NCBI GenBank assembly: GCA_020853895.1 | Contig: JADYYB010000167.1 | Location: 1 to 40,201, forward strand | Origin: Bauldia sp. | GTDB taxonomy: Bacteria; Pseudomonadota; Alphaproteobacteria; Rhizobiales; Kaistiaceae | Reading direction: 5' to 3' | Length of the DNA: 40,201 nt | Part shown: positions 8,005 through 16,437 of the stretch, piece by piece | Layout: every line of letters begins with the position of its first letter | How positions within the stretch are numbered: position 1 is the first letter of the stretch | The notes under the pieces: model-generated | The model's input: only the letters and a program-made list of their open reading frames with translations | Told to the model about the DNA's origin: nothing | The model's database searches: none | Made by a program: the position numbers and the translations under genes

Positions 8005-9618
8005 ATGCGATTTGTTCTGTCGGCGTTCGTCGCCTTGCTCGTCTCGGCCCTCACCGGCATCGCGCCGGCGGCGGCCCAGACCGACCTCCGCGCTCTCATC
8101 AACGCCCTCGGCGCGGGCGGCTTTCCCGAGATCGAGGCAGGGCTCCGCGCCATCACCCAGGCGGGCGACTCGGCCGCCGTGCCGGCCGTCACCGCGCTGG
8201 GCGAGGGCGACCTCTATGTCCGCACCAGCGACAGCCAGGTGGTGATCGCGATCGAGCGCGCGCGCGGGCAGTTCGCCCTCACCGACGCGGTGACCGGCGA
8301 ATCCCTCGGCGAGGCCGCGGAAGCGGAGATCGAGCGCATCCGCCTCAACAACCGGGTGCGGCGCGCCATCCGCGACACGCTCGGCGCGCTCACGCTGATG
8401 AGCGACAATCCCGCCACCCGCCTCGCGGCCGCCCAGGCGGTGCTGCGCACCGGCGATTCCGAGCAGATACCGCTCCTCGACACGGCCATCGCCCAGGAGA
8501 CCGACGCCCGGGTCCTCGCCGTCATGAACGCGGCGCGGGCGGTCGCGATCGTCCGCTCCGACCGGCCGGACGAGGAGAAGATCGAGGCGATCAACCTCAT
8601 CGCCGAGCGCGGCGGGCGGGACGCGGTCTCGATCCTCGGGCCGATCGCCAACATCGAAGGCCCGGTGGGGGACGCGGCGAGCGCCGCCCTCGCCGGCATC
8701 GAGAACACGCAGCGGCTCTGGGCGGCCGGGCAGAACGTCTGGTACGGGCTCTCGCTCGGCTCGGTGCTGCTCCTCGCCGCGATCGGCCTTGCCATCACCT
8801 TCGGGGTGATGGGCGTCATCAACATGGCGCATGGCGAGATGGTGATGATCGGCGCCTACACGACCTTCGTCGTGCAGGAGATCATCCGCACCCAGGCGCC
8901 GTGGCTGTTCGACTGGTCGCTCGCCATCGCCATTCCGCTGGCCTTCCTGGTCGCGGGCACGATCGGCGTCGCCATCGAGCGCGGCATCATCCGCTTCCTC
9001 TACGGGCGGCCGCTCGAGACGCTGCTGGCCACCTGGGGCCTCTCGCTGATCCTGCAGCAGGCGGTGCGCACCTATTTCGGGCCGACCAACAAGCAGGTCG
9101 GCAACCCCTCGTGGATGTCCGGCTCCTTCGAGCTCGGCGGCCTCACCATCGCCTATGGAAGGATGTGGATCATCGTCTTCGCGCTCGCGGTCTTCGCCGG
9201 GCTCATGATCCTGATGCGGGCGACCTCGTTCGGCCTTCGCATGCGGGCGGTGACGCAGAACCGCAAGATGGCGAGCGCCATGGGTATCCGCACGCCGTGG
9301 ATCGACGCCATGACCTTCGGCCTCGGCTCGGGCATCGCCGGCATGGCGGGGGTCGCGCTGTCGCAGATCGACAATGTGAGCCCGAATCTGGGCCAGAGCT
9401 ACATCATCGACTCCTTCATGGTCGTGGTGTTCGGCGGCGTGGGTAACCTCTGGGGCACGCTGGTCGGCGCCTTCACGCTCGGCATCGCCAACAAATTCCT
9501 CGAGCCCTATGCCGGCGCGGTACTCGGCAAGATCCTGGTGCTGGTGCTGATCATCCTCTTCATCCAGCGCCGGCCGCGCGGCCTCTTCGCGCTCAAGGGA
9601 CGGGCGGTGGAGGCATGA
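8005..9618 (+). CDS. urtB: Urea ABC transporter permease UrtB
   Basis: Inner-membrane permease of the LivH type for urea uptake. It has 537 residues. A signal-like segment (residues 1-24) leads into a soluble alpha-helical N-terminal domain (~25-235), which is usual in long UrtB proteins and absent from LivH. The membrane domain (~245-530) carries GLAITFGVMGVINMAHGEM, the standard first-helix motif of LivH-type permeases, and later GGVGNLWGTLVGA. The last codons overlap urtC by four bases (ATGA), indicating translational coupling. It forms the translocation path together with UrtC. Confidence 0.94.
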   Translation: MRFVLSAFVALLVSALTGIAPAAAQTDLRALINALGAGGFPEIEAGLRAITQAGDSAAVPAVTALGEGDLYVRTSDSQVVIAIERARGQFALTDAVTGESLGEAAEAEIERIRLNNRVRRAIRDTLGALTLMSDNPATRLAAAQAVLRTGDSEQIPLLDTAIAQETDARVLAVMNAARAVAIVRSDRPDEEKIEAINLIAERGGRDAVSILGPIANIEGPVGDAASAALAGIENTQRLWAAGQNVWYGLSLGSVLLLAAIGLAITFGVMGVINMAHGEMVMIGAYTTFVVQEIIRTQAPWLFDWSLAIAIPLAFLVAGTIGVAIERGIIRFLYGRPLETLLATWGLSLILQQAVRTYFGPTNKQVGNPSWMSGSFELGGLTIAYGRMWIIVFALAVFAGLMILMRATSFGLRMRAVTQNRKMASAMGIRTPWIDAMTFGLGSGIAGMAGVALSQIDNVSPNLGQSYIIDSFMVVVFGGVGNLWGTLVGAFTLGIANKFLEPYAGAVLGKILVLVLIILFIQRRPRGLFALKGRAVEA

Positions 9619-11189
9619 GCGGCACCATCGTCGGACGGGTGCTCGGGCTCTGCATCCTCGTCCTCATCCTGATCGGCGCAGCGGCCCTCGTCCTCTACGG
9701 CACGCTGCCGGACGCCTCGGGCGTGGTGATCGACGCGGCCGACATGCAGATGATCGGCGTGTGGGCCGTGGTCCTCGTCGTCGCGCTCGCCGTGCAGAGC
9801 AGCGCCAAGACTCTGGCCGGCCAGATCGTCGCCGGCCTCTTCATCGCGCTGGTCGTGTTCGCCGGCGCGATGATCCTCGCCGGACGGGTGATCCCGCCCG
9901 GGCAGCCGTTCCATCTCGATTTCGAGCGGATCGAGGCCGCGGTGTTCTGGGTGAGCGCCGCGGTGCTGGCGCTCGCCGCGATCGCCGGCCTCGCCGCGCT
10001 CGGCGGGCTCTTGTGGGGCGCGCGGATCGGCTGGACCGGATATCTGGTCGTGGCGATCCTCCTCCTCGTCGCGGTCGCGGTCCCGGTCCTCAATCTCTGG
10101 ACCGCGCCAACCCATCCGCTGCACGTTCCCAATTACGCCGTCAGCCTTTTCGGCAAGTACCTGACCTACGCGCTGCTGGCGCTCTCGGTCGGCCTCATCT
10201 GGGGCTATTGCGGCATCCTCTCGCTCGGCCACGGCGCGTTCTTCGCGCTCGGCGGCTACGCGATCGGCATGTACCTGATGCGCCAGATCGGGGCGCGCGG
10301 GGTCTACGCCAACCCCGACCTCCCCGACTTCATGGTGTTCCTCAACTGGCGGGAGCTGCCGTTCTTCTGGCACTTCTTCGACGGCTTCCCCTACGCCACG
10401 CTGATGGTGATGGCGGTGCCCGGGGTGCTCGCCTTCGTGTTCGGCTGGTTCGCCTTCCGGAGCCGGGTGACGGGCGTCTATCTCTCGATCATCACCCAGG
10501 CGCTGACCTACGCCCTGCTCCTCGCCTTCTTCCGCAACGATTTCGGGTTCGGCGGCAATAACGGCCTCACCGACTTCAAGGACATACTCGGCTTCAACAT
10601 CCAGGCGCCGACCACGCGCGCGACCCTCTTCGCGGCCTCCGCGATCGCGCTCGCCATCGGCTACCTGATGTGCCGGGCGATGGTCTCCTCCAAGTTCGGC
10701 AAGGTGCTGGTCGCGCTCCGCGACGCGGAGAGCCGGACGCGCTTCCTCGGCTACCGCGTCGAGCGCTACAAGCTCGCCGTGTTCGTGATCTCGGCGGCGA
10801 TGGCCGGGGTCGCTGGCGCGCTCTACGTGCCGCAGGTCGGGATCATCAACCCCGGCGAGTTCGCGCCGGAGAACTCGATCGAGGCGGTGATCTGGGTGGC
10901 GGTCGGCGGGCGCGGCACGCTGGTCGGGCCGATCATCGGGGCGACGATCGTCAACTACGCCAAGACGGTGTTCACCACCGGCGCGCTGGCCCCCTACTGG
11001 CCGTTCGTGCTGGGGGGGCTCTTCGTGGTGGTCACCCTCTTCCTGCCCAAGGGCATCGTCGGCACGGTGCAGATGATCTGGAACCGGATGCGCGAGCGCC
11101 GCGCCGCCGCCCCGCCGCGCGAGGAGCGGAACGCCGACGGTCACGGCACGGCGGTCCCGCCGCAGGCCAACCCGCAGCTGGCGGAGTAG
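9615..11189 (+). CDS. urtC: Urea ABC transporter permease UrtC with extra N-terminal membrane domain
   Basis: Inner-membrane LivM-type permease partner of UrtB. The conserved part begins near residue 138 (WTGYLVVAILLLV) and contains LLGKYLTYALLAL-like and GYCGILSLGHGAFFALGGYA stretches and the C-terminal GGRGTLVGPIIGA motif, all standard for UrtC. The protein is 524 residues, whereas UrtC is usually about 370-390. The surplus is at the N-terminus: residues 1-133 hold four additional hydrophobic segments (~8-30, 46-61, 66-90, 106-132). The ATG overlaps the urtB stop, and the whole N-terminal stretch is in frame with good codon usage, so it is not a mis-called start. The C-terminal tail (residues ~497-524) is charged and Pro-rich. 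Confidence 0.93.
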   Translation: MSGTIVGRVLGLCILVLILIGAAALVLYGTLPDASGVVIDAADMQMIGVWAVVLVVALAVQSSAKTLAGQIVAGLFIALVVFAGAMILAGRVIPPGQPFHLDFERIEAAVFWVSAAVLALAAIAGLAALGGLLWGARIGWTGYLVVAILLLVAVAVPVLNLWTAPTHPLHVPNYAVSLFGKYLTYALLALSVGLIWGYCGILSLGHGAFFALGGYAIGMYLMRQIGARGVYANPDLPDFMVFLNWRELPFFWHFFDGFPYATLMVMAVPGVLAFVFGWFAFRSRVTGVYLSIITQALTYALLLAFFRNDFGFGGNNGLTDFKDILGFNIQAPTTRATLFAASAIALAIGYLMCRAMVSSKFGKVLVALRDAESRTRFLGYRVERYKLAVFVISAAMAGVAGALYVPQVGIINPGEFAPENSIEAVIWVAVGGRGTLVGPIIGATIVNYAKTVFTTGALAPYWPFVLGGLFVVVTLFLPKGIVGTVQMIWNRMRERRAAAPPREERNADGHGTAVPPQANPQLAE

Positions 11190-11193
11190 AGAG

Positions 11194-11946
11194 ATGGACG
11201 ACAAGCTCAGCCAGACCGTCCTCTATCTCGACGGGGTCAACGTCTCCTTCGACGGGTTCCGCGCGCTCAACAATCTCAGCCTCGTCATCGAGCCGGGCGA
11301 GATGCGCGCGATCATCGGCCCGAACGGGGCCGGCAAGACCACGATGATGGACGTGGTCACCGGCAAGACCAAGCCGGACAGCGGGGCGGTGTTCTTCGAC
11401 GGAACCGTCGATCTCACCAAGATGGACGAGGCCTCGATCGCCTCGCTCGGCATCGGCCGGAAGTTCCAGAAGCCGACCGTGTTCGAGAGCCACTCGGTGC
11501 GCGACAATATCGTGCTCGCGCTCGAGGGGAGCCGCGAGCCGGGGGCGACGCTCTTCGGGCGCGAGGGGGCGGCACAAACGACACGGATCGACGAGCTCCT
11601 CCGCATCATCCGGCTCGACGGGAAGGCGAGCTGGCCGGCCTCCAAGCTCAGCCACGGGCAGAAGCAGTGGCTGGAGATCGGCATGCTCCTGGCGCAGGAG
11701 CCGAAGCTCCTCCTGGTCGACGAGCCGGCCGCCGGCATGACCGACGCGGAGACCGCCGAGACCGCCGTGCTCCTGAAAGAGATCGCCAGGACCAAGACGG
11801 TGATCGTGGTCGAGCACGACATGGCTTTCGTGCGCGACCTCGGGGTCAAGGTCACCGTGCTCCATGAGGGTTCGGTGCTGTCGGAGGGGTCTCTCGACCA
11901 CGTCTCGGCCGACCCCAAGGTGATCGAGGTCTATCTCGGACGATGA
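11194..11946 (+). CDS. urtD: Urea ABC transporter ATP-binding protein UrtD
   Basis: Cytoplasmic ATPase subunit, LivG-type. It has 250 residues with Walker A GPNGAGKTT (42-50), the signature LSHGQKQWLEIGM in place of the usual LSGGQ (typical of UrtD), Walker B LLLVDEPAAGMTD and an H-loop VVEHD. It starts 4 bp after urtC. It hydrolyses ATP with UrtE to drive uptake through UrtBC. Confidence 0.95.
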   Translation: MDDKLSQTVLYLDGVNVSFDGFRALNNLSLVIEPGEMRAIIGPNGAGKTTMMDVVTGKTKPDSGAVFFDGTVDLTKMDEASIASLGIGRKFQKPTVFESHSVRDNIVLALEGSREPGATLFGREGAAQTTRIDELLRIIRLDGKASWPASKLSHGQKQWLEIGMLLAQEPKLLLVDEPAAGMTDAETAETAVLLKEIARTKTVIVVEHDMAFVRDLGVKVTVLHEGSVLSEGSLDHVSADPKVIEVYLGR

Positions 11947-12056
11947 GCGTCTCGGCCGCCAGTACAATCGGTCACGGACTTCCCCTAAACTCCGGCCTTA
12001 CGGCGGAGGCTGGAAGAATACCGGCCACGCCTCGGGGCAACAGGTGGGGGAGCACG

Positions 12057-12569
12057 ATGCCGATTCTGGTCTTGCTGGCCGGCGCCATCGTCGGCGCGGT
12101 GGTCTGGTATTTCAGGATGCGCGGCCCGGCCGCGGTGGGCGACGTGATCGACGTCGCCGGCAGCGCCAAGGGCGCCTACAACCGGCGGAAATTCCGCAAG
12201 AAGGTCGAGGCCTCGACGCTGGCCTCGATCGACGATCCCGCGCTCGCGGCGGCCGTCTATCTCGTCAGCCTCGCCGAAACCGGACCCGGCCTCGGGCCGC
12301 GGGAGGAAGAGGCGATCGGCACCTGGCTCCGCGAGGTCGCGCAATATCGCGACCCGGCCGAGGCGCTGATCTTCGCCAAATGGGCCTCGCGCGAGGTGGT
12401 CGACGTCAACGAGGTGATCCGGCGGCTGACCCCGCTATGGCGCGAGCGGCTGACGCCGGCGCAGACGCAGGACCTCATCGCCGGCGCGACCGCCCTCGCC
12501 GCCATCCGCGGCCCCGACCTCGCGCAGACCGACGCGCTCCGCCGGCTCAGGGAGCGGCTCACCAATTGA
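12057..12569 (+). CDS. Unknown membrane-anchored protein inside the urt operon
   Basis: 170-residue protein between urtD and urtE. I do not recognise its family. It opens with a single hydrophobic anchor (MPILVLLAGAIVGAVVWYF), then a basic patch (YNRRKFRKK), then a soluble helical domain to the C-terminus; the second half (AAAVYLVSLAE, LTPAQTQDLIAG) has a TerB-like look, but that is only an impression. The start chosen has GGGGGAG seven bases upstream. An earlier in-frame ATG at 11943 overlaps the urtD stop as ATGA, but its 38 added residues look non-coding. Its place within the operon, 15 bp before urtE, suggests co-expression with the transporter. A role in assembly or regulation would be inference. 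Confidence 0.8.
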   Translation: MPILVLLAGAIVGAVVWYFRMRGPAAVGDVIDVAGSAKGAYNRRKFRKKVEASTLASIDDPALAAAVYLVSLAETGPGLGPREEEAIGTWLREVAQYRDPAEALIFAKWASREVVDVNEVIRRLTPLWRERLTPAQTQDLIAGATALAAIRGPDLAQTDALRRLRERLTN

Positions 12570-12584
12570 GGCCCGGATACAGGC

Positions 12585-13280
12585 ATGCTTGAAGCAAGGA
12601 ACGTCGACCTCCATTACGGTGCCGCGCAGGCCCTCTGGAAGGTGTCGCTGACCGCGCAGCCGGGCAGGATCACCTGCGTCCTCGGCCGGAACGGGGTCGG
12701 CAAGACGAGCTTCCTCCGCGCGATCATGGGGCTGCAGCCGATCTCGGGCGGGGAGATCGTCTGGGAAGGCAAGACGCTGGGGCGGATGTCGCCCCACGAC
12801 CGGGCGGCGCGCGGCATCGCCTACGTGCCGCAGGGACGCGAGATCTTCCCCCTCCTCTCGGTGCGCGAGAACCTCGAGACCGGCTACGCGCCGGTGCCGC
12901 GCAAGGAGCGCTCGATCCCAAGCTACATCTTCGACCTCTTCCCGGTGCTCGCCGACATGATGCGGCGGCGCGGCGGGGACCTCTCGGGCGGCCAGCAGCA
13001 GCAGCTCTCGATCGCCCGGGCGCTGGTGACGCGGCCGCGGCTCATCATCCTCGACGAGCCAACCGAGGGCATCCAGCCCTCGATCATCAAGGACATCGGC
13101 CGGGCGCTTGCCTGGCTCCGCCAGCAGGGCGACATCGCGCTGGTCCTGGTCGAGCAGTATTTCGACTTCGCCCACGAGCTCGCCGACACGATCGCGGTGA
13201 TGGACCGCGGGGAGATCGTGATGTCGGGGACGCGGGACGAGCTCGACCCCGCGCAGGTGCGGCGGCACCTGACGGTGTAG
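12585..13280 (+). CDS. urtE: Urea ABC transporter ATP-binding protein UrtE
   Basis: Second cytoplasmic ATPase, LivF-type, 231 residues. Walker A is GRNGVGKTS (34-42), the signature is LSGGQQQQL, and Walker B is LIILDEPTEGIQPS; the GIQPSII segment is characteristic of UrtE. It ends the urt operon. A REP-like inverted repeat follows at 13299-13423, and no urease gene is linked here, so urea hydrolysis would be encoded elsewhere. Confidence 0.95.
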   Translation: MLEARNVDLHYGAAQALWKVSLTAQPGRITCVLGRNGVGKTSFLRAIMGLQPISGGEIVWEGKTLGRMSPHDRAARGIAYVPQGREIFPLLSVRENLETGYAPVPRKERSIPSYIFDLFPVLADMMRRRGGDLSGGQQQQLSIARALVTRPRLIILDEPTEGIQPSIIKDIGRALAWLRQQGDIALVLVEQYFDFAHELADTIAVMDRGEIVMSGTRDELDPAQVRRHLTV

Positions 13281-13298
13281 CGGCGCCTCCCCCCAATC

Positions 13299-13423
13299 CG
13301 CTTCCCCGGCGAAGGCCGGGGCCCATCCGAACCATTCGTTCTACTGCCGTGCGAGAGTGACTGGCAGCCGGCCGGTATCCCGAGGCTACCGTTGCATGGT
13401 TGCCGGCCTTCGCCGGGGAAGCG
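13299..13423. repeat. REP/BIME-like inverted repeat after urtE
   Basis: A perfect 21-bp inverted repeat has its left arm at 13299-13319 and its right arm at 13403-13423, separated by 83 bp. The core CCCCGGCGAAGGCCGGG is itself palindromic. It resembles the core of the element at 37876-37984 (CCCCGCGAAGGCGGGG). Such paired palindromes are abundant intergenic repeats in alphaproteobacteria. It could also act as a transcript 3' end for the urt operon. Confidence 0.75.
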
Positions 13424-13573
13424 CGTGGGGGTTGGTCACCCAACCGTGCCCAGTACTCCCATCGCACCGAGAAATATTTGGTCGCGGTGTCGAAATCCCG
13501 GTCGGCTCCGCGACATTGTCGTGCCGGAGCGTTTTCCGGTGGCTGTCACCGGGCGTGACGAACGGAGGACGAG

Positions 13574-13963
13574 ATGAAGATCAAGCTGACCACGGTCTAT
13601 GTCGACGACCAGGAGAAGGCGCTCCGCTTCTATACGGACGTGCTGGGCTTCACCAAGAAGGCCGATTTCACCAACGGGCCGTTCCGCTGGCTGACGGTCG
13701 CCTCGCCCGAGGAGCCGGACGGGACCGAGCTGCAGCTGGCGCTCAACGACAACCCGGCGGCCAAGGCCTTCCAGAAGGCGATGTTCGAGCAGAGCCAGCC
13801 AGCGGTGATGTTCATGAGCGAGGACGTCCAGGGCGACTACGAGCGCATCAAGGCGCGCGGCGGAGCGTTCGCGATGGAGCCGACCGACGTCACCGCCTCG
13901 ACCATCGCGCAGGTCAAGGACGGCTGCGGCAACCTCATCCAGATCACCCAGCTGAAGTGGTAG
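13574..13963 (+). CDS. VOC (glyoxalase/bleomycin-resistance fold) protein
   Basis: 129-residue cytoplasmic protein of the vicinal oxygen chelate superfamily. It begins [20 protein letters not shown], the standard first strand-helix of the VOC fold, followed by [11 protein letters not shown], a central [19 protein letters not shown] and the terminal [12 protein letters not shown] strand pair. The ATG follows a good GGAGG. It heads a run of three small genes (VOC, DUF1801, YCII) with short gaps. The substrate is not predictable; the subgroup resembles small stand-alone VOC proteins of the PhnB/YaeR kind. No ECF sigma factor, a common partner of such genes, is present here. Confidence 0.85.
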   Translation: MKIKLTTVYVDDQEKALRFYTDVLGFTKKADFTNGPFRWLTVASPEEPDGTELQLALNDNPAAKAFQKAMFEQSQPAVMFMSEDVQGDYERIKARGGAFAMEPTDVTASTIAQVKDGCGNLIQITQLKW

Positions 13964-13991
13964 CTTCGCGGCGTCGCAGGAGAATCTCCCG

Positions 13992-14471
13992 ATGAAAGAC
14001 ACGACCAAGACCGCCAAGCGCGCGAGCCCGGCCAGGAAGAAGGCGGGCGGCTTCTCCGATTTCGAGAAGGCCGCCATGAAGGAGCGCGCCGAGGAGCTGA
14101 AGGCGGAGTCGCGGCGCGGCTCGAAGGCCGACAAGGACGCCGCCGGCGAGCGCGACGTGCTCGCGGCGCTCGCGGCGATGCCGAAGGCCGACCGCGTCAT
14201 CGGCGAGCGGCTCCACGCACTCGTCAAGGCGACCGCCCCGGATCTCTCCCCGAAGACCTGGTACGGCATGCCGGCCTATGCGCGGGGGGAGAAGGTCGTG
14301 TGCTTCTTCCAGGCCGCGGGGAAGTTCAAGGTGCGGTACTCCACGCTCGGCTTCAGCGACCAGGCGAAGCTCGACGAGGGGGATCTTTGGCCGACCTCGT
14401 TCGCGGTCAAGGCGTTGACGCCCGCCACCGAAGCCAGGATCGCGGCGCTGGTGAAGAAGGCGGTGGGCTGA
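13992..14471 (+). CDS. DUF1801 (YdhG-like) domain protein
   Basis: 159 residues. The first ~45 are Lys/Ala/Ser-rich and probably disordered; the rest is a compact alpha/beta domain with the DUF1801 motifs [19 protein letters not shown] and [16 protein letters not shown] lies nine bases before the ATG. It sits 28 bp after the VOC gene and 4 bp before the YCII gene, so the three are likely co-transcribed. Biochemical function of the family is unknown to me. Confidence 0.8.
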   Translation: MKDTTKTAKRASPARKKAGGFSDFEKAAMKERAEELKAESRRGSKADKDAAGERDVLAALAAMPKADRVIGERLHALVKATAPDLSPKTWYGMPAYARGEKVVCFFQAAGKFKVRYSTLGFSDQAKLDEGDLWPTSFAVKALTPATEARIAALVKKAVG

Positions 14472-14475
14472 GGCC

Positions 14476-14829
14476 ATGCGCTACATGATGCTCATCCACC
14501 ACGACGAGGCGGCGCTGGCCGCCGCTCCGTGGCAGCTTCTCGCCGCCGACTATGCCGCCTTCAACCAGGCGCTCGCCAAGGCCGGCGCGGGCTTCAGCGT
14601 GGGGGAGCGGCTGCAGGGGAGTGCCGCGGCCGTCACCGTCCGCGCCGGCGAGGGACGGTCGGACGTCCTCGACGGGCCCTATGCCGACACCAAGGAGCAG
14701 TTCGCCGGGTATTTCATGATCGACGTGCCCGACATCGAGCAGGCGGTCGCCTGGGCGCAGCGCTGCCCGAGCGCGCGCTACGGGTCGATCGAGATCCGGC
14801 CGCTCCAGGACGCGAAGGGCGACCGGTGA
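14476..14829 (+). CDS. YCII-related (YciI/DGPF) domain protein
   Basis: 117 residues spanning a complete YCII-related domain: MRYMMLIHHDE at the start, a central VRAGEGRSDVLDGPYADTKE containing the DGPF-like motif as DGPY, then FAGYFMIDVPDIEQAVAWA and the terminal GSIEIRPL strand. The fold is a small dimeric alpha/beta (ferredoxin-like) barrel; enzymatic roles are mostly unproven. In many genomes these proteins accompany an ECF-type sigma factor, but none is adjacent here. It is the last gene of the three-gene run. Confidence 0.85.
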   Translation: MRYMMLIHHDEAALAAAPWQLLAADYAAFNQALAKAGAGFSVGERLQGSAAAVTVRAGEGRSDVLDGPYADTKEQFAGYFMIDVPDIEQAVAWAQRCPSARYGSIEIRPLQDAKGDR

Positions 14830-15011
14830 GGCCACGAAAAAGGGCAGCCGCCTTAGGTGCTTAGGCCCCTTCGCCGGGAATGTTTTTCTCGCCACGGCGG
14901 GGAGATTGGAACCGGCGTCGTCGTCTCTTTACCTTTGAATCCCTAAATTCCGGAGCGATCGGTGCCGGGCAGAACATGCCTTCGGCGCCTTCTCCTATGG
15001 AATTGTCCGGA

Positions 15012-16430
15012 ATGTCCGAGACCCCGCGCAAGCTCGCCGTCTTCCCCGCCTTCCACAAGGTCGACGGCGCGCGCGTGGTGATCGCCGGCGACGGCGAGGC
15101 GGCCGGCGCGAAGGTGCGGCTCCTCGCCGAGACCTCCGCGTCGATCCAGGTCTTCGGCCCGACCCTCGACAAGGAGACCGGCGCGGACCTCGTCGCCGCG
15201 AACGGGGCCTGGGTGCCGCGGCTTCCCGAGGCGGGCGATTTCGACGGGGCGGCGCTCGCCTTCATCGCCACCGGTGACGAGGCGACCGACTGGGCGCTTA
15301 CGGCGCTCGCGCGCGAGGCTGGCGTGCCGGTCAACGTCGTCGACCGTCCCGAGCTCTGCGATTTCTTCACCGGCGCGCTGGTCAACCGCGCCCCGCTCGC
15401 CGTCGCGGTCTCCACCGCGGGCGCGGCGCCGGTGCTGGCGCGGCACGTGCGGGCGCGCATCGAGGCGCTGCTCGCGCCCGCCTTCGGCGACCTCGCCGGG
15501 CTCGCCGACAGACTGCGCGGCGCGGTCGGCGGCGCGATCGGATCGGGCGAGGGGCGGCGGCGCTTCTGGGCGCGGTTCTTCACCGGGACGGTGGCCGAGA
15601 AGGTGTTCGCCGGCAAGGTCGAGGAGGCCGAGGCCGAGGCGCGCGCCGCGCTTGCCGCTCCCGCCAAGGCGGCGGGCCACGTCTCGCTGGTCGGCGCGGG
15701 CCCCGGCGCGGAGGATCTCCTCACGCTCCGCGCGCAGCGGCTCCTGCAGGAGGCCGACGTCATCGTCTATGACGCGCTGGTGCCGGAGAAGGTGGTGGCG
15801 ATGGGGCGGCGCGACGCGCGGCGCATCCATGTCGGCAAGACCAGGGGCTCGCATCGCGCCACGCAGGAGGAGATCAACGCCCTTCTCGTGAGCGAGGCCG
15901 AGGCCGGCAACCGGGTGGTGCGGCTCAAGTCGGGCGACCCGCTGATCTTCGGCCGGGCCGGCGAGGAGATCGCGGCGCTCCGCGCGGCCGGCGTCTCGTT
16001 CGACCTCGTGCCGGGCATCACCGCCGCCTTCGCCGCGGCCGCCACGACCGAGATTCCGCTGACGCTGCGCGGCGTCGCCTCGGCGCTGGTCTTCGCGACC
16101 GGGCACGACGAGCACCTGGAAACACTGCCGGGTTGGGCCGGGATCGCGCTCTCGGGCGCGACGGTCGCGGTCTATATGGGCCACTCGGTGGCCGGCAAGG
16201 TCGCCACGCAGCTGATCGCGGCGGGGCTCAACGCCTCCACGCCGGTGGCGCTCATCGAGAACGCCTCGCGCGCCGACCAGCGCGCCTTTGTCGGCCGGCT
16301 CGACGAGCTGCCCAAGCTTGCGGCGCGGCCCGAGATCGAAGGGCCGGTGCTCATCGTCATCGGCGAGGTCGTGGCGCATGGCGCGCTCGGCTTCGAGCCG
16401 GCGGCGCTCTCGACCCTCGTGGCGGCTTGA
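15012..16430 (+). CDS. cysG: Siroheme synthase CysG (trifunctional)
   Basis: Makes siroheme, the cofactor of the sulfite reductase encoded downstream. The 472 residues are close to the ~457 of E. coli CysG. The N-terminal precorrin-2 dehydrogenase/ferrochelatase part (~10-210) has the Rossmann strand RVVIAGDGEAAGAKV and the segment AVAVSTAGAAPVLARHVR. The C-terminal SUMT methyltransferase starts near residue 222 (SLVGAGPGAEDLLTLRA) and contains VVRLKSGDPLIFGRAGEE and VPGITAA. Start choice is uncertain: in-frame ATGs at 14976 and 14997 also exist and none has a strong ribosome site; 15012 fits the family best. The gene leads the cys operon, with DUF2849 beginning 7 bp after its stop. Confidence 0.92.
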   Translation: MSETPRKLAVFPAFHKVDGARVVIAGDGEAAGAKVRLLAETSASIQVFGPTLDKETGADLVAANGAWVPRLPEAGDFDGAALAFIATGDEATDWALTALAREAGVPVNVVDRPELCDFFTGALVNRAPLAVAVSTAGAAPVLARHVRARIEALLAPAFGDLAGLADRLRGAVGGAIGSGEGRRRFWARFFTGTVAEKVFAGKVEEAEAEARAALAAPAKAAGHVSLVGAGPGAEDLLTLRAQRLLQEADVIVYDALVPEKVVAMGRRDARRIHVGKTRGSHRATQEEINALLVSEAEAGNRVVRLKSGDPLIFGRAGEEIAALRAAGVSFDLVPGITAAFAAAATTEIPLTLRGVASALVFATGHDEHLETLPGWAGIALSGATVAVYMGHSVAGKVATQLIAAGLNASTPVALIENASRADQRAFVGRLDELPKLAARPEIEGPVLIVIGEVVAHGALGFEPAALSTLVAA

Positions 16431-16437
16431 GGCGGCG

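Noticed and set aside
6649-8832. 727-codon open frame opposite urtA and urtB
   Set aside because: It is antisense to two well-supported genes and crosses the urtA terminator; the composition is that of a shadow frame.
11943-12056. Earlier start for the urtD-urtE inserted gene, overlapping the urtD stop as ATGA
   Set aside because: The 38 added residues look like translated intergenic DNA, and a good ribosome site and anchor segment mark 12057 as the start.
14947-15013. Inverted ATTCCGGA/TCCGGAAT pair upstream of cysG as an operator
   Set aside because: The eight-base arms are partly self-palindromic, 51 bp apart, and one overlaps the start codon; no regulator consensus fits.
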